Assembly: GCF_900143625.1 (NCBI RefSeq)
Contig: NZ_FRFF01000135.1
Coordinates: forward strand, 1-64,000
Reading direction: 5' to 3'
Length of the DNA stretch: 64,000 nt
DNA from: Nocardiopsis sp. JB363
GTDB taxonomy: Bacteria; Actinomycetota; Actinomycetes; Streptosporangiales; Streptosporangiaceae
Shown: positions 32,809-41,545 of the stretch, piece by piece
Numbering within the stretch: position 1 is the first letter of the stretch
Layout of the letters: each line of letters begins with the position of its first letter
Translations under genes and position numbers: made by a program
Notes under the pieces: model-generated
What the model was told of the DNA's origin: nothing
Databases searched by the model: none
The model's input: only the letters and a program-made list of their open reading frames with translations

Positions 32809-34182
32809 TCACAGGACCTGGAGGCCCTCCCGCTGAACTTTGCGGCGAGTCTGAGCCGGTACCTCGGGTCCGGTGGTCACGGTCTCGTCGGCGTCCGCCC
32901 GGCGCAGCACCCCGCGGGTGTCGAGCAGCAGTCGCGCGTACTCGTCCAGCAGCTTGGGGCGGTAGTCGCTGTGGTCGGTGAGCAGGATGGTCAGGTCCGC
33001 ATCGGCCATGGCCTGTTCCAAGTCGGTGGAGCGTGGGATGTCCACCCCGTCCACCTGCCAGGACTCCACGTGCGGGTCGTGGTAGGTCAGCGTAGCGCCC
33101 TTCGCGGCGAGCTTGCGCGCCACCGGGCGGGCCGGCGACTCGCGCTGGTCCGCGATGTCGGCTTTGTACGTCACTCCCAGAAGCAGCACCTTGGAGCGGG
33201 ACAGCGCCAGCCCGGAGTCGTTCAGCAACTCTTGGGCGCGCTGCATGACGTAGGCCGGCATGCGGCTGTTGATCTCCTGGGCCAGCTCGACGAACCGGAA
33301 CGGGTAGCCGAGGGTCTTGACCTTGTAGGAGAGGTAGTTCGGGTCGATGGGGATGCAGTGACCGCCCACACCCGGGCCGGGATAGAAGGCCTGGAAGCCG
33401 AACGGCTTGGTCGCCGCGGCGGCGATGGAGTCCCACAGATCCACGCCCAGCTCCTGGCAGAAGATGGCCATCTCGTTGACCAGGGCGATGTTGACGTGCC
33501 GGTAGGTGTTCTCCAGCAGCTTGGCCATCTCGGCCTCACGGGTGCCGCGGGCCCGGACCACCGTGTGCACGAACCGGCCGTAGAACTCCGCGGCGGCCTC
33601 GCCGCATTCCTCGGTGAGACCGCCCACGACCTTGGGCGTGTTGGTCACGCCGAACGTCGGGTTGCCCGGGTCGATGCGCTCGGGGGAGAAGGCCAGGTGG
33701 AAATCGGCCCCGGCCACGAGGCCGGACTCCTCCAGGAACGGACGTACGACCTCGTCGGTCGTGCCCGGGTAGGTGGTGGACTCCAGGATCACCAGGGTCC
33801 CCGGTGACAGCTGGGCGGCGATGGCCTTGGAGGCCGAGGTGACCGCGCCCAGGTCCGGGCCGCCCTCGGGGGACAGCGGTGTGGGGACACAGATGACGAT
33901 GGTGCGCGCCGTCGCCAGGCACGCTGAGTCCGTGGTCGCGCTGAACCCCTGGTCCAGCATGGCGCCGACGTCGTCCGACGACAGGTCGTCGATGTGTGAG
34001 ACGCCTTGGTTGAGGTCGTCGACCATTTGGGCGTTGACATCGAGACCGGTGACCTTCACGCCGGCGGACGCGGCTGCGGCTGCCAGGGGCAGACCGACGT
34101 AGCCGAGACCGAGGACGACGAGATCGGCCGATCCGGTGCTCTGCTCGGGGACATTGGCCGGGTTGGAGGCTGCGGCATCCAC
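32809..34182 (-). CDS. wecC: UDP-N-acetyl-D-mannosamine dehydrogenase-type nucleotide-sugar dehydrogenase
   Basis: The protein is about 457 residues: an NAD domain VVLGLGYVGLPLA, CVPTPLS, ESTTYPGTTDE, SPERIDPGN, the central KLLENTYRHVNIALVNEM, and the catalytic Cys in VGGHCIPIDP, followed by GVTYKADIADQRESPA. These fit the WecC/TviB branch, which oxidises UDP-ManNAc or UDP-GlcNAc to the uronate. With the epimerase gene at 36222 it would make UDP-ManNAcA. The start is uncertain: GTG at 34182 suits family length, while a GTG at 34281, two bases after the upstream stop, would add 33 codons with poor coding character. Confidence 0.88.
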   Translation of the reverse strand: MDAAASNPANVPEQSTGSADLVVLGLGYVGLPLAAAAASAGVKVTGLDVNAQMVDDLNQGVSHIDDLSSDDVGAMLDQGFSATTDSACLATARTIVICVPTPLSPEGGPDLGAVTSASKAIAAQLSPGTLVILESTTYPGTTDEVVRPFLEESGLVAGADFHLAFSPERIDPGNPTFGVTNTPKVVGGLTEECGEAAAEFYGRFVHTVVRARGTREAEMAKLLENTYRHVNIALVNEMAIFCQELGVDLWDSIAAAATKPFGFQAFYPGPGVGGHCIPIDPNYLSYKVKTLGYPFRFVELAQEINSRMPAYVMQRAQELLNDSGLALSRSKVLLLGVTYKADIADQRESPARPVARKLAAKGATLTYHDPHVESWQVDGVDIPRSTDLEQAMADADLTILLTDHSDYRPKLLDEYARLLLDTRGVLRRADADETVTTGPEVPAQTRRKVQREGLQVL

Positions 34183-34283
34183 TTCGTGGTCACACTCGCA
34201 TTCATTTCGTGAACGGGCGCAAATGTTCGAGGACTGCCATTCAGAGTGCTGGACGTCTGAGTGTAGGCACGCGTTGTCCACGA

Positions 34284-36053
34284 CTACGGGTTCTGGCCTG
34301 GTTCGGACATTTTCCCAATAAGAACCCGATACGCCTGGTTATAGCGGTATACGGCCCCGGCCCATGTTCGGTCGGCTCCGACGCGCTCCTGACCTGCTCG
34401 GCCGTAGGAGATCCGCTTTCGCCGACTGTAAGCGAGATTGGTGAGCACATCAGCTAGACGTGCCGAATCGCCCGCCGGAATTAACTCTCCTGTCACTCCT
34501 TGTTCCACAATCTCCCTAAGAGCAGGAAGATCACTGGCAACCACGGGAAGTCCACCGGCCATAGCCTCCACGGGCTTCAATGGCGTCACCAGACGGCACA
34601 CCCGCTCGTCCCTGCGAGGCACTACGAACACGTCCAGTGCGGCGTGGTGGTGCCGCACCCGGTCGGCGGGGACGCGTCCGGTGAAGTGCACCGCTTCGTT
34701 CAGCCCCGACCGTTCGACCCGGTCCCGCAGTGCGGGCAGTTCCGGTCCGTCACCGACGATGAGGGCGTGGACCGGCTCGCCGTGTTCGCGCAGCAGCGAC
34801 ACCGCGTCCAGCAGTACGTCCAGCCCCTCGTATCCGAAACAGCTGGTGGTGGTGCCCACCACGAACTCCTCCGGGTCGATGCCCAGGTCCTTGCGGACCT
34901 CCCCACCCGAGGGCAGTGGCTCCAGGAAGGAGACATCCACGGCGTTGGGCACCACCAATAGGCGCTCACGGGGCACCCCGCGGGCCTCGATGTCGGCGCG
35001 CATCGCCTCTCCGAGCGTCACCACCAGGTCGGCGGCGAGCATGCACTCGGTTTCCGATGCGCGTTCGGCCTGGTAAAAGGCGTCGTCCACGCTGCGGGAG
35101 GGGTCTCGCGAGAGCCAGGACTCCTCCAGGAAGCCCCGCACCTCGTAGACGACGGGCAGGCCGTACCGGCGTCCCAGTTCCAGGGCCAACCGGGCGTTGT
35201 GGTGGTTGCTCGCCGCGTGCAGCACGTCCGGGCGCAACGCCTCCACCAACGTGGACGCCATCCGCAGGCCCACCTGGAATTCCTGGTCGTGGTCGGCGGG
35301 GGCCTTCCACGGCAGGAGCCGGTGGTAGGAGATTCCGTCGACCTCCACCAGGGTGCGCGGGTCCGGTACCCCCTTGGTGAGCGGGTAGCCGGCACGGGAG
35401 ACCACGTGCACGTCCATGCCCGCCTCACGCTGGGCCACCGCGATGCGGTGCGTGCGCTGGGTGTACCCGGCGTTGGTGTGCGGAAGCGCGTTGGTGACCA
35501 GGTGCAGAACACGCGGTCCCGATTCCGTCGCCGCCGGTCGCCGAGCGTTCACCGTGTCGTCAGGCCGCGTTGGCGCACCGCGGGTTAACGTGATCCCGTG
35601 ACGGTCAGGGGCAACGGACAACGACTCGGGAACAGCGCGTCCCGTGGCCAGGGCCGTCCGGTACTCGGCGGCGTCGCGATGCCGCCCCGGCGGCATTCGT
35701 TCGACCAGCGTACGAGCGGTGTCCGCGTCCCCGGCGGCCAGCGCCGCCGACACCAGGCGCCCCACCCCACCAGGGGATGTGCGCCGGGACGCGGTCAGCA
35801 GCACCTCACGGGCCTCCTCGCGCCGGCCCTGATCCCACAGGGCGTAGGCGCGCGGAAGGGCGCCGGAACGGGCGGCCACGGCACGTGCCGACCCGCGCAG
35901 CGGACCGGGCATCAGTCTGGCGGCCAACAACGGCAACCGGGCGGGTTCGGACCGCAGGTGACGCCAGGCCAAGGTCGCGGTGAAGGTCACCGCACGCGGC
36001 CACAAGGTACGTGGACGCGGCGGTCGGGGTTCGGGAGTCCGGGTGTCTTGCAC
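34284..36053 (-). CDS. GT4 glycosyltransferase with helical N-terminal extension
   Basis: The 589-residue protein begins with about 165 residues resembling helical repeats (YALWDQGRREEAREVLL, LVSAALAAGDADTARTLV). A GT-B glycosyltransferase follows: HLVTNALPHTNAGYTQRTHR, HAASNHHNARLALELGRRYG, VYEVRGFLEESW, VVPNAVD, the GYEGLDVLLDA stretch, LIVGDGPE and the donor site RLVTPLKPVEAMAGGLPVVAS. The last 55 codons have clearly lower G/C at third positions than the rest. It is upstream of and co-directional with the dehydrogenase gene. Confidence 0.88.
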   Translation of the reverse strand: MQDTRTPEPRPPRPRTLWPRAVTFTATLAWRHLRSEPARLPLLAARLMPGPLRGSARAVAARSGALPRAYALWDQGRREEAREVLLTASRRTSPGGVGRLVSAALAAGDADTARTLVERMPPGRHRDAAEYRTALATGRAVPESLSVAPDRHGITLTRGAPTRPDDTVNARRPAATESGPRVLHLVTNALPHTNAGYTQRTHRIAVAQREAGMDVHVVSRAGYPLTKGVPDPRTLVEVDGISYHRLLPWKAPADHDQEFQVGLRMASTLVEALRPDVLHAASNHHNARLALELGRRYGLPVVYEVRGFLEESWLSRDPSRSVDDAFYQAERASETECMLAADLVVTLGEAMRADIEARGVPRERLLVVPNAVDVSFLEPLPSGGEVRKDLGIDPEEFVVGTTTSCFGYEGLDVLLDAVSLLREHGEPVHALIVGDGPELPALRDRVERSGLNEAVHFTGRVPADRVRHHHAALDVFVVPRRDERVCRLVTPLKPVEAMAGGLPVVASDLPALREIVEQGVTGELIPAGDSARLADVLTNLAYSRRKRISYGRAGQERVGADRTWAGAVYRYNQAYRVLIGKMSEPGQNP

Positions 36054-36221
36054 GGTCAGTCACACAACCACGTGGACGTGACCAAGTGGTGACACCACGG
36101 CGAAGCCGACGGGACGGGCCGGACAAGGAAGCCCGTCGACCCGACCGAACCACCCCGCACACACCCGGGGCCCGGGGAACGAACCCCGGCCCCATCAACG
36201 CGAGAAGCGAAGGAAGCATCA

Positions 36222-37331
36222 GTGGCAACGAGCGCCCCCCCAGGTAGTCAGGACACCGCGATCGCGCACGTGGTCGGCGCCCGCCCCAACTTCGTCAAGG
36301 CCGCACCCGTGGTCTCCGCCCTGCGCGCCAGAGGCGCGCACCAGCGGGTCGTGCACACCGGCCAGCACTACGACGACCGCATGTCCGCGGTCTTCTTCCG
36401 TGACCTCGGCCTGCCCACCCCCGACGTCGACCTCGGGGTCGGTTCGGGGTCGCACGCCGCCCAGACCGCCGCCCTCATGGTCGGACTGGAACGCGAGTTC
36501 ACCGAGAACACCCCCGGCATGGTGGTGGTCTACGGCGACGTCAACTCCACCGTCGCCGCCGCCCTGGTCGCCGCCAAGCTCGGTGTCCCGGTCGCACACG
36601 TCGAAGCGGGCCTGCGCTCCTTCGACAACACCATGCCCGAGGAGATCAACCGCCGGGTCACCGACCAGCTCAGCGACCTGTGCTTCGCGACCAGCCCGGA
36701 GGCCATCGGCCATCTCGCCGCCGAGGGCGTGTCCCCGGACCGGGTCCACCTCGTCGGCAACCCGATGATCGACACCCTCCTCGGCAACCTCGACCGGTTC
36801 GACGCCGACGCTCTGCGCGCCCGTCTCGACCTTCCCGAGCGCTACGTGGCGGCCACCCTGCACCGGCCCGCCAACGTCGACGACCCCGACAACGTCGCCC
36901 GTCTCACCGAGCGGCTGCACGAGGTCGCCGAACTCGCCGACGTCGTCATGCCCGTGCACCCGCGAGGCAAGGCGGCCTTCGACCGAGCCGGCCTCGGCGA
37001 CCACCCGCGCGTGCGTCTGCTCGAACCGCTCGGCTACCTCGACTTCGTCGCACTCACTCGCGGCGCCGCGGCCGTGGTCACCGACTCCGGCGGGGTCCAG
37101 GAGGAGACCACGATCCTCGGTGTCCCCTGCCTGACGCTGCGCCCCAACACCGAGCGGCCGGTCACCATCACGCACGGGACCAACCAGCTCGTCACCGAGG
37201 CCGACCTGGTCGCCACCCTGGACAAGGCCCTCGACGGTCGAATCGACGAACGGCTCGGTGACACCCCGCCGCTGTGGGATGGTCGTTCCGGTGAACGCAT
37301 CGCCTCCGTCCTGACCAGGTGGTCGAGGTGA
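36222..37331 (+). CDS. wecB: UDP-N-acetylglucosamine 2-epimerase (non-hydrolysing)
   Basis: The 369-residue enzyme interconverts UDP-GlcNAc and UDP-ManNAc. It shows VVGARPNFVKAAPV, VHTGQHYDDRMS, VYGDVNST, HVEAGLRSFDNTMPEEINRR, VHPRGK, and TDSGGVQEET with CLTLRPNTERP. All family landmarks are present. The GTG start is used. It is divergent from the GT4/dehydrogenase pair, with which it forms the UDP-ManNAcA route, and begins a rightward run with two further envelope genes. Confidence 0.95.
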   Translation: MATSAPPGSQDTAIAHVVGARPNFVKAAPVVSALRARGAHQRVVHTGQHYDDRMSAVFFRDLGLPTPDVDLGVGSGSHAAQTAALMVGLEREFTENTPGMVVVYGDVNSTVAAALVAAKLGVPVAHVEAGLRSFDNTMPEEINRRVTDQLSDLCFATSPEAIGHLAAEGVSPDRVHLVGNPMIDTLLGNLDRFDADALRARLDLPERYVAATLHRPANVDDPDNVARLTERLHEVAELADVVMPVHPRGKAAFDRAGLGDHPRVRLLEPLGYLDFVALTRGAAAVVTDSGGVQEETTILGVPCLTLRPNTERPVTITHGTNQLVTEADLVATLDKALDGRIDERLGDTPPLWDGRSGERIASVLTRWSR

Positions 37332-37511
37332 CGACACCGATGAGCCCGCCGTGCGGAGGCGCCACCCGGCGCCCCGGGGGACCGGCCGCCCGGCTGACCC
37401 TGGGCCTTCGTACCCGCCCCGGCACACGTCGGACCGCACACCCGCCGACCCCGGACGCCGCAGGCACGGGGGACCGTGGAACCGCCAGACCCGAGTACAA
37501 GGTGGCAGACC

Positions 37512-39269
37512 GTGAAACGGCGTGAACAGAGCCAGACCGAACAGCTTCGGCAAGCCCTGGCCGAACGTGAGGCCCAGCTCCAGGAGGCGCAGGTCCGCCT
37601 CGCCGCCTTGGAGGGATCGACCTCGCTCCAGGTGGGCCGGGCGCTCACCGCCGCGGCCAAGCGACCCGCGCGCTCCCTGGTGCGGTTGCCCCGGGACCTC
37701 TACCGGCTCTGGCGGCACAGCGGCAGCACCAACCACGCCCAACGTCGTCGGACCGAACCCGTCCGCTCCTTCGACGCCGACCGCCAAGAGGCCCGACTCC
37801 TCACCGGTCTGAGCGGCGGCACCGCCGATCAACTGGTCGCCGCCACCGTCGTGGGTCCCGCCGTCCAGACCGCGATCGACCCCTACCTGCGTTCGGTCAC
37901 CCTGCGCCCGCACGACGCCCAGATCGTGATGGACGCCGTGGACGTGGACCTGCTCCTGGTGTCGGCCTCGGCCGCCGCCCCCGGGTCGCCCTGGGCGCAC
38001 GTGGGCGACCCCGCCGCGGTCGACCGCACCCGCGCCCTGCACTGGGTCATGGAGTCCGCGGCCTCCCGTGGCATCCCCACGGTCCTGCTCGACGACGCAC
38101 CCGCGCCGCCGGCCCTGCGCCGCCTCGGGTTCGACCGCGTCCACAAGGGCGACGCCGGTGTACCCCTGCACTTGTTCAACCCGGTCGCCGCCGAGCTCGC
38201 CCTCGGCCCGGAGGCCGTCTACGTCCGCACCGGTGCCGGCACCGCCGTCCCCGACGTCCTACTCGAACTCGGGGTGGGCGTGATCGACGTGGACTCGCCC
38301 GACCTGGCGGACGCCTTCCGCGCCGCCAACGTCGCCGTGATCCCGGAGAACACCCCCGGCGAGGCGGGACTTCGCCGTCGGGCCTGGGCCTGCGGCACCC
38401 GTGTGGTCGCCCACCCGGCCGTACCCGTACCGGGAGGTGAGGACCTCACCGTCAGCGTCCCCCGACTGCGCGCCCTGGGTCCCACCCAACGCGAGGTCCG
38501 CACCATGCTCCGCCAGGTGTTCCTCGACGACGCCACCCCGGTCCGCCTGGCCGCGCTCTTGGACGGTCTCGACCTCACGACGGCCGTCCCGGGCGTCGAC
38601 CTACCGCTCAGCGGGCGCGGCGTGGCCGTCCTCGCCGACCCGGACGGCGAGGAGCAGGCCGACCGGCTCGCCGAGGACCTGCTCACCTCCCGCCTGCGCC
38701 CGACCGAGGTCGTCGTCCCCGACACCGCCGCCCGGCTGCCCGGCCTGCGGCGTCTGCGCTCGGAGGGCGTCACCGTCCGCACGGTGCACTTCGGCGCCCC
38801 GGACACCCCGGCCGATCTCACCCGAGACGAAAATGACACCGCCCCCGGTGGGCTCACCCTCCGGCAGTGGGCGGACCTGGCCGAACGCGCCACCACGCCC
38901 TGGGCGTTCATGTGGACCGGGCCGACCGGACGCAACCGCCTGGTCGACCTCGCCTGCGCCGCCGAATGCTCCGGCGCCGACGCGGTCGGGACCCCGTACG
39001 AGAGCGCCGCGGAAGCCGACCCCACGGTCACCGGAACCGGTGAACTCGGGTTCTTCGATCGCGCCACCGGCACCGGGCAGTACGTGTACGTCACCGGCAT
39101 CGACCCCGAACTGGCACGGACCGAGCTGCTACGGCGCGCTTGGGGCCCTCGGGAGTGGAACCGGCGCGGCGCCCGACTCCTGGCCTTGGGGCCCGACCAC
39201 GGCACCGGGACCGACAGCGGTGGCGAGGACCCGACCCACGCCGACGCGTCCACCGGCGCCCTCGGGTGA
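37512..39269 (+). CDS. Large hypothetical protein with N-terminal coiled coil, possibly glycosyltransferase-like
   Basis: The 585-residue protein starts at GTG 37512, with AGGTGG 6 bases upstream; a GTG 12 codons earlier is less likely. Residues 1-45 form a coiled coil (QLRQALAEREAQLQEAQVRL). The body contains alternating strand-helix units such as DLLLVSASAAAPGSPW, PTVLLDDAP, VAVIPENTPGEAGLRRRAWA, and later GVAVLADPDGEEQADRLAED and WAFMWTGPTGRNRLVDLA. The layout recalls CgeB-like and GT-A-like halves joined together, but no catalytic motif is clear. No signal peptide or membrane helix. Its neighbours imply a role in envelope polymer assembly. Confidence 0.7.
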   Translation: MKRREQSQTEQLRQALAEREAQLQEAQVRLAALEGSTSLQVGRALTAAAKRPARSLVRLPRDLYRLWRHSGSTNHAQRRRTEPVRSFDADRQEARLLTGLSGGTADQLVAATVVGPAVQTAIDPYLRSVTLRPHDAQIVMDAVDVDLLLVSASAAAPGSPWAHVGDPAAVDRTRALHWVMESAASRGIPTVLLDDAPAPPALRRLGFDRVHKGDAGVPLHLFNPVAAELALGPEAVYVRTGAGTAVPDVLLELGVGVIDVDSPDLADAFRAANVAVIPENTPGEAGLRRRAWACGTRVVAHPAVPVPGGEDLTVSVPRLRALGPTQREVRTMLRQVFLDDATPVRLAALLDGLDLTTAVPGVDLPLSGRGVAVLADPDGEEQADRLAEDLLTSRLRPTEVVVPDTAARLPGLRRLRSEGVTVRTVHFGAPDTPADLTRDENDTAPGGLTLRQWADLAERATTPWAFMWTGPTGRNRLVDLACAAECSGADAVGTPYESAAEADPTVTGTGELGFFDRATGTGQYVYVTGIDPELARTELLRRAWGPREWNRRGARLLALGPDHGTGTDSGGEDPTHADASTGALG

Positions 39270-39312
39270 CACCCGCACAGCGTTAGCCACATCAGCATCC
39301 GAAGGGAAGAAC

Positions 39313-41529
39313 GTGAGCACAGCTCCTCCGCGCGCACTCTTGTACGGCGACGTGGACCTGAACATCATCGACGGTTCGGCGATCTGGGCGCAGTCGATGG
39401 CCCAGGCCCTGGCCGCCGCAGGCTGTGAGGTCACCGTGCTGTTGAAGGCGCCGGTGCGCACCGACCGGCTCACCGCGCCCCTAGAGAAGGCCGACGGGAT
39501 CAGGCTGGTCCGCCCCTACGAGGACCGCATGCTCTCCGACCTGGGCCCCCGCGGGCTCACCCCGGAGCAGGCCGTGGAGCTCATGGGCCGCCTGCACGGG
39601 CGCAAGCCCTTCGACCTGGTGGTCGTGCGGGGCCGCCGCCTGGCGGGACTGGCCGCCCAGGAGGAGTCCCTGACCGGACGCCTGTGGACCTACCTCACCG
39701 ACTTCCCGCACAGCGTCGACGAGATCACCGCCACCGCCACCGCCGAGCTCACCGAGATCGCGTTGGCCTCCCGGTTCGTGCTCTGCCAGACCGAGGAACT
39801 GCGCGCGTTCCTGGAGTCGACCGTGCCCGCCGCCTGCGGACGCTCGGTACTCTTCCCGCCCGTGGTCGTGGTGCCCGCGGACGTCGCCGCGGCCGGCCAG
39901 GTGCACGCCCGCGCCCGACTCGCCTACACCGGCAAGTTCGCCCCGCGCTGGAACACGCTGGAGATGACCGGCCTGCCCGAGGAGCTCAACCGCCTGGGCG
40001 TGGACGCGGAACTGGTGATGATCGGCGACAAGATCCACGCCGAACCCGCCGAGTGGGCCAAACGCATGCGCAAGGCCCTGGAGAGCACCCCGAACGTCGA
40101 CTGGCGCGGCGGTATGGCCCGCGCCGACGCGCTGCGTCAGTCCGCGGAGTGCGACTTCGGCTTGTCCTGGCGCGACCCCGACATGGACGCCAGCCTGGAG
40201 CTGTCCACCAAGGTCCTGGAACTGGGGGCGCTCGGCCTGCCGGTGGTCCTCAACCGCACACCCATGCACGAGGCGTTGCTCGGCGTCGACTACCCGCTCT
40301 TCGCCGGCGAGGACTCCGCTTCGGTGGTCACGGCCATCGCCCGCGCCTACCACGATCGGGCCGTGTACGCCGACGCCGCGGAGCGCTGCCGTTCGGCGGC
40401 GGCCGACCATTCCCTGGAGCGGGCCTCCGAACGCCTGCGCGGCTACCTGGCCGAGGCGCTGCCGGCGTCCCCGGAGGGCACCGACCCCGAACGGCCGCTC
40501 AAGGTGGTCATCGCCGGGCACGACCTCAAGTTCTTCACCCGCCTCGCCGAGTATCTGGACTCCCTGCCGGGTCTGGACGTGCGCATCGACGAGTGGGAGG
40601 GGCTGAGCACCCACGACCAGTATCGATCCCGGGAGCTCGCCGCCTGGGCGGACGTGGTCATCTGTGAATGGTGCGGACCCAACGCGCTGTTCTACGCCAA
40701 GTGGAAGCGCCCCGACCAGCGCCTCATCGTCCGCCTGCACCGCTTCGAGTTGTACGCGGAGTGGCCGCGCCGACTGGACGTGTCCAAGGTCGACGCGGTG
40801 GTGTGCGTCAGCCCCCACTACGCCGACCTGACCCGCGAGATCACCGGGTGGCCCCACGACAAGGTGGTGGTCCTGCCCAACTGGGTGGACGACCGTCAGC
40901 TCGACCGGCCCAAGCTGGCCGGCGCCGAGTACTCACTGGGCATGATCGGTATCGCACCCTCCCGTAAGCGACTGGACCGTGGTCTGGACGTGCTGTCGGA
41001 GCTGCGCCGCATGGATCCCCGCTACACGCTGTCGGTCAAGACCAAGCAGCCGTGGGACTACTGGTGGATCTGGAACCGCCCGGAGGAGCGCGCCTACTTC
41101 GAGAAGGTGTACCGGCGGATCCAGCGCGACGAACGACTCGCCAGTGGCGTGATCTTCGACGGGTTCGGCCCGGACGTGGCCACCTGGCTGCGTCGGATCG
41201 GGTTCGTGCTCTCCACCAGCGACGACGAGTCGTTCCACCTGGCGCCCGCCGAGTGCGCGGCCTCCGGGGGAGTCCCCGCGCTGCTTCCATGGCCGGGAGC
41301 GGACACCATCTACGACCCGCACTGGATCCACGACGACGCGGTCGCGATGGCCGAGGCCATCCACGGCACTGTTTCCCAGGGCGGGTTCGCCGCGGAGAGC
41401 GAGCGGGCCCGGGCCGAGATCACCTCGGTCTACGGCCTGGGACGGGTGCGTTCCCTGTGGAGCGACCTGGTGGTCGGCGGCCGGGTCCCCGACCCCGCCC
41501 CCACCGACGCCGCCGTCGCGGGAGGTTGA
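39313..41529 (+). CDS. Double-domain GT-B glycosyltransferase
   Basis: The 738-residue protein appears to hold two GT-B units. The first covers about residues 1-385 (ALLYGDVDLNIIDGSAIW, VVRGRRLAGLA, ARLAYTGKFAPRWN, LSTKVLELGALGLPVVLNR). The second covers 400-730 (VVIAGHDLKFFTRLAEYL, DVVICEWCGPNALFY, VVCVSPHYADLTREITGW, VVLPNWVDDRQL, FVLSTSDDESFHLAPAE). The second has a CgeB/GT4-like donor site. AAGGGA lies about 5 bases before the GTG at 39313. A longer upstream frame only shadows the preceding gene. One polypeptide could add two sugars in sequence. Confidence 0.82.
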   Translation: MSTAPPRALLYGDVDLNIIDGSAIWAQSMAQALAAAGCEVTVLLKAPVRTDRLTAPLEKADGIRLVRPYEDRMLSDLGPRGLTPEQAVELMGRLHGRKPFDLVVVRGRRLAGLAAQEESLTGRLWTYLTDFPHSVDEITATATAELTEIALASRFVLCQTEELRAFLESTVPAACGRSVLFPPVVVVPADVAAAGQVHARARLAYTGKFAPRWNTLEMTGLPEELNRLGVDAELVMIGDKIHAEPAEWAKRMRKALESTPNVDWRGGMARADALRQSAECDFGLSWRDPDMDASLELSTKVLELGALGLPVVLNRTPMHEALLGVDYPLFAGEDSASVVTAIARAYHDRAVYADAAERCRSAAADHSLERASERLRGYLAEALPASPEGTDPERPLKVVIAGHDLKFFTRLAEYLDSLPGLDVRIDEWEGLSTHDQYRSRELAAWADVVICEWCGPNALFYAKWKRPDQRLIVRLHRFELYAEWPRRLDVSKVDAVVCVSPHYADLTREITGWPHDKVVVLPNWVDDRQLDRPKLAGAEYSLGMIGIAPSRKRLDRGLDVLSELRRMDPRYTLSVKTKQPWDYWWIWNRPEERAYFEKVYRRIQRDERLASGVIFDGFGPDVATWLRRIGFVLSTSDDESFHLAPAECAASGGVPALLPWPGADTIYDPHWIHDDAVAMAEAIHGTVSQGGFAAESERARAEITSVYGLGRVRSLWSDLVVGGRVPDPAPTDAAVAGG

Positions 41530-41545
41530 AGGAAGCAGTGGCCGG

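Noticed and set aside
36219-38171. A 650-codon minus-strand open frame
   Set aside because: It is antisense to wecB, whose motifs are complete, and its translation is a His/Gly/Val-rich shadow.
38401-39312. N-terminal extension of the double glycosyltransferase
   Set aside because: The extra 304 codons overlap the preceding gene in another frame and read as Pro/Ser/Arg-rich noise. A GTG with a good ribosome-binding site at 39313 starts the homologous part.
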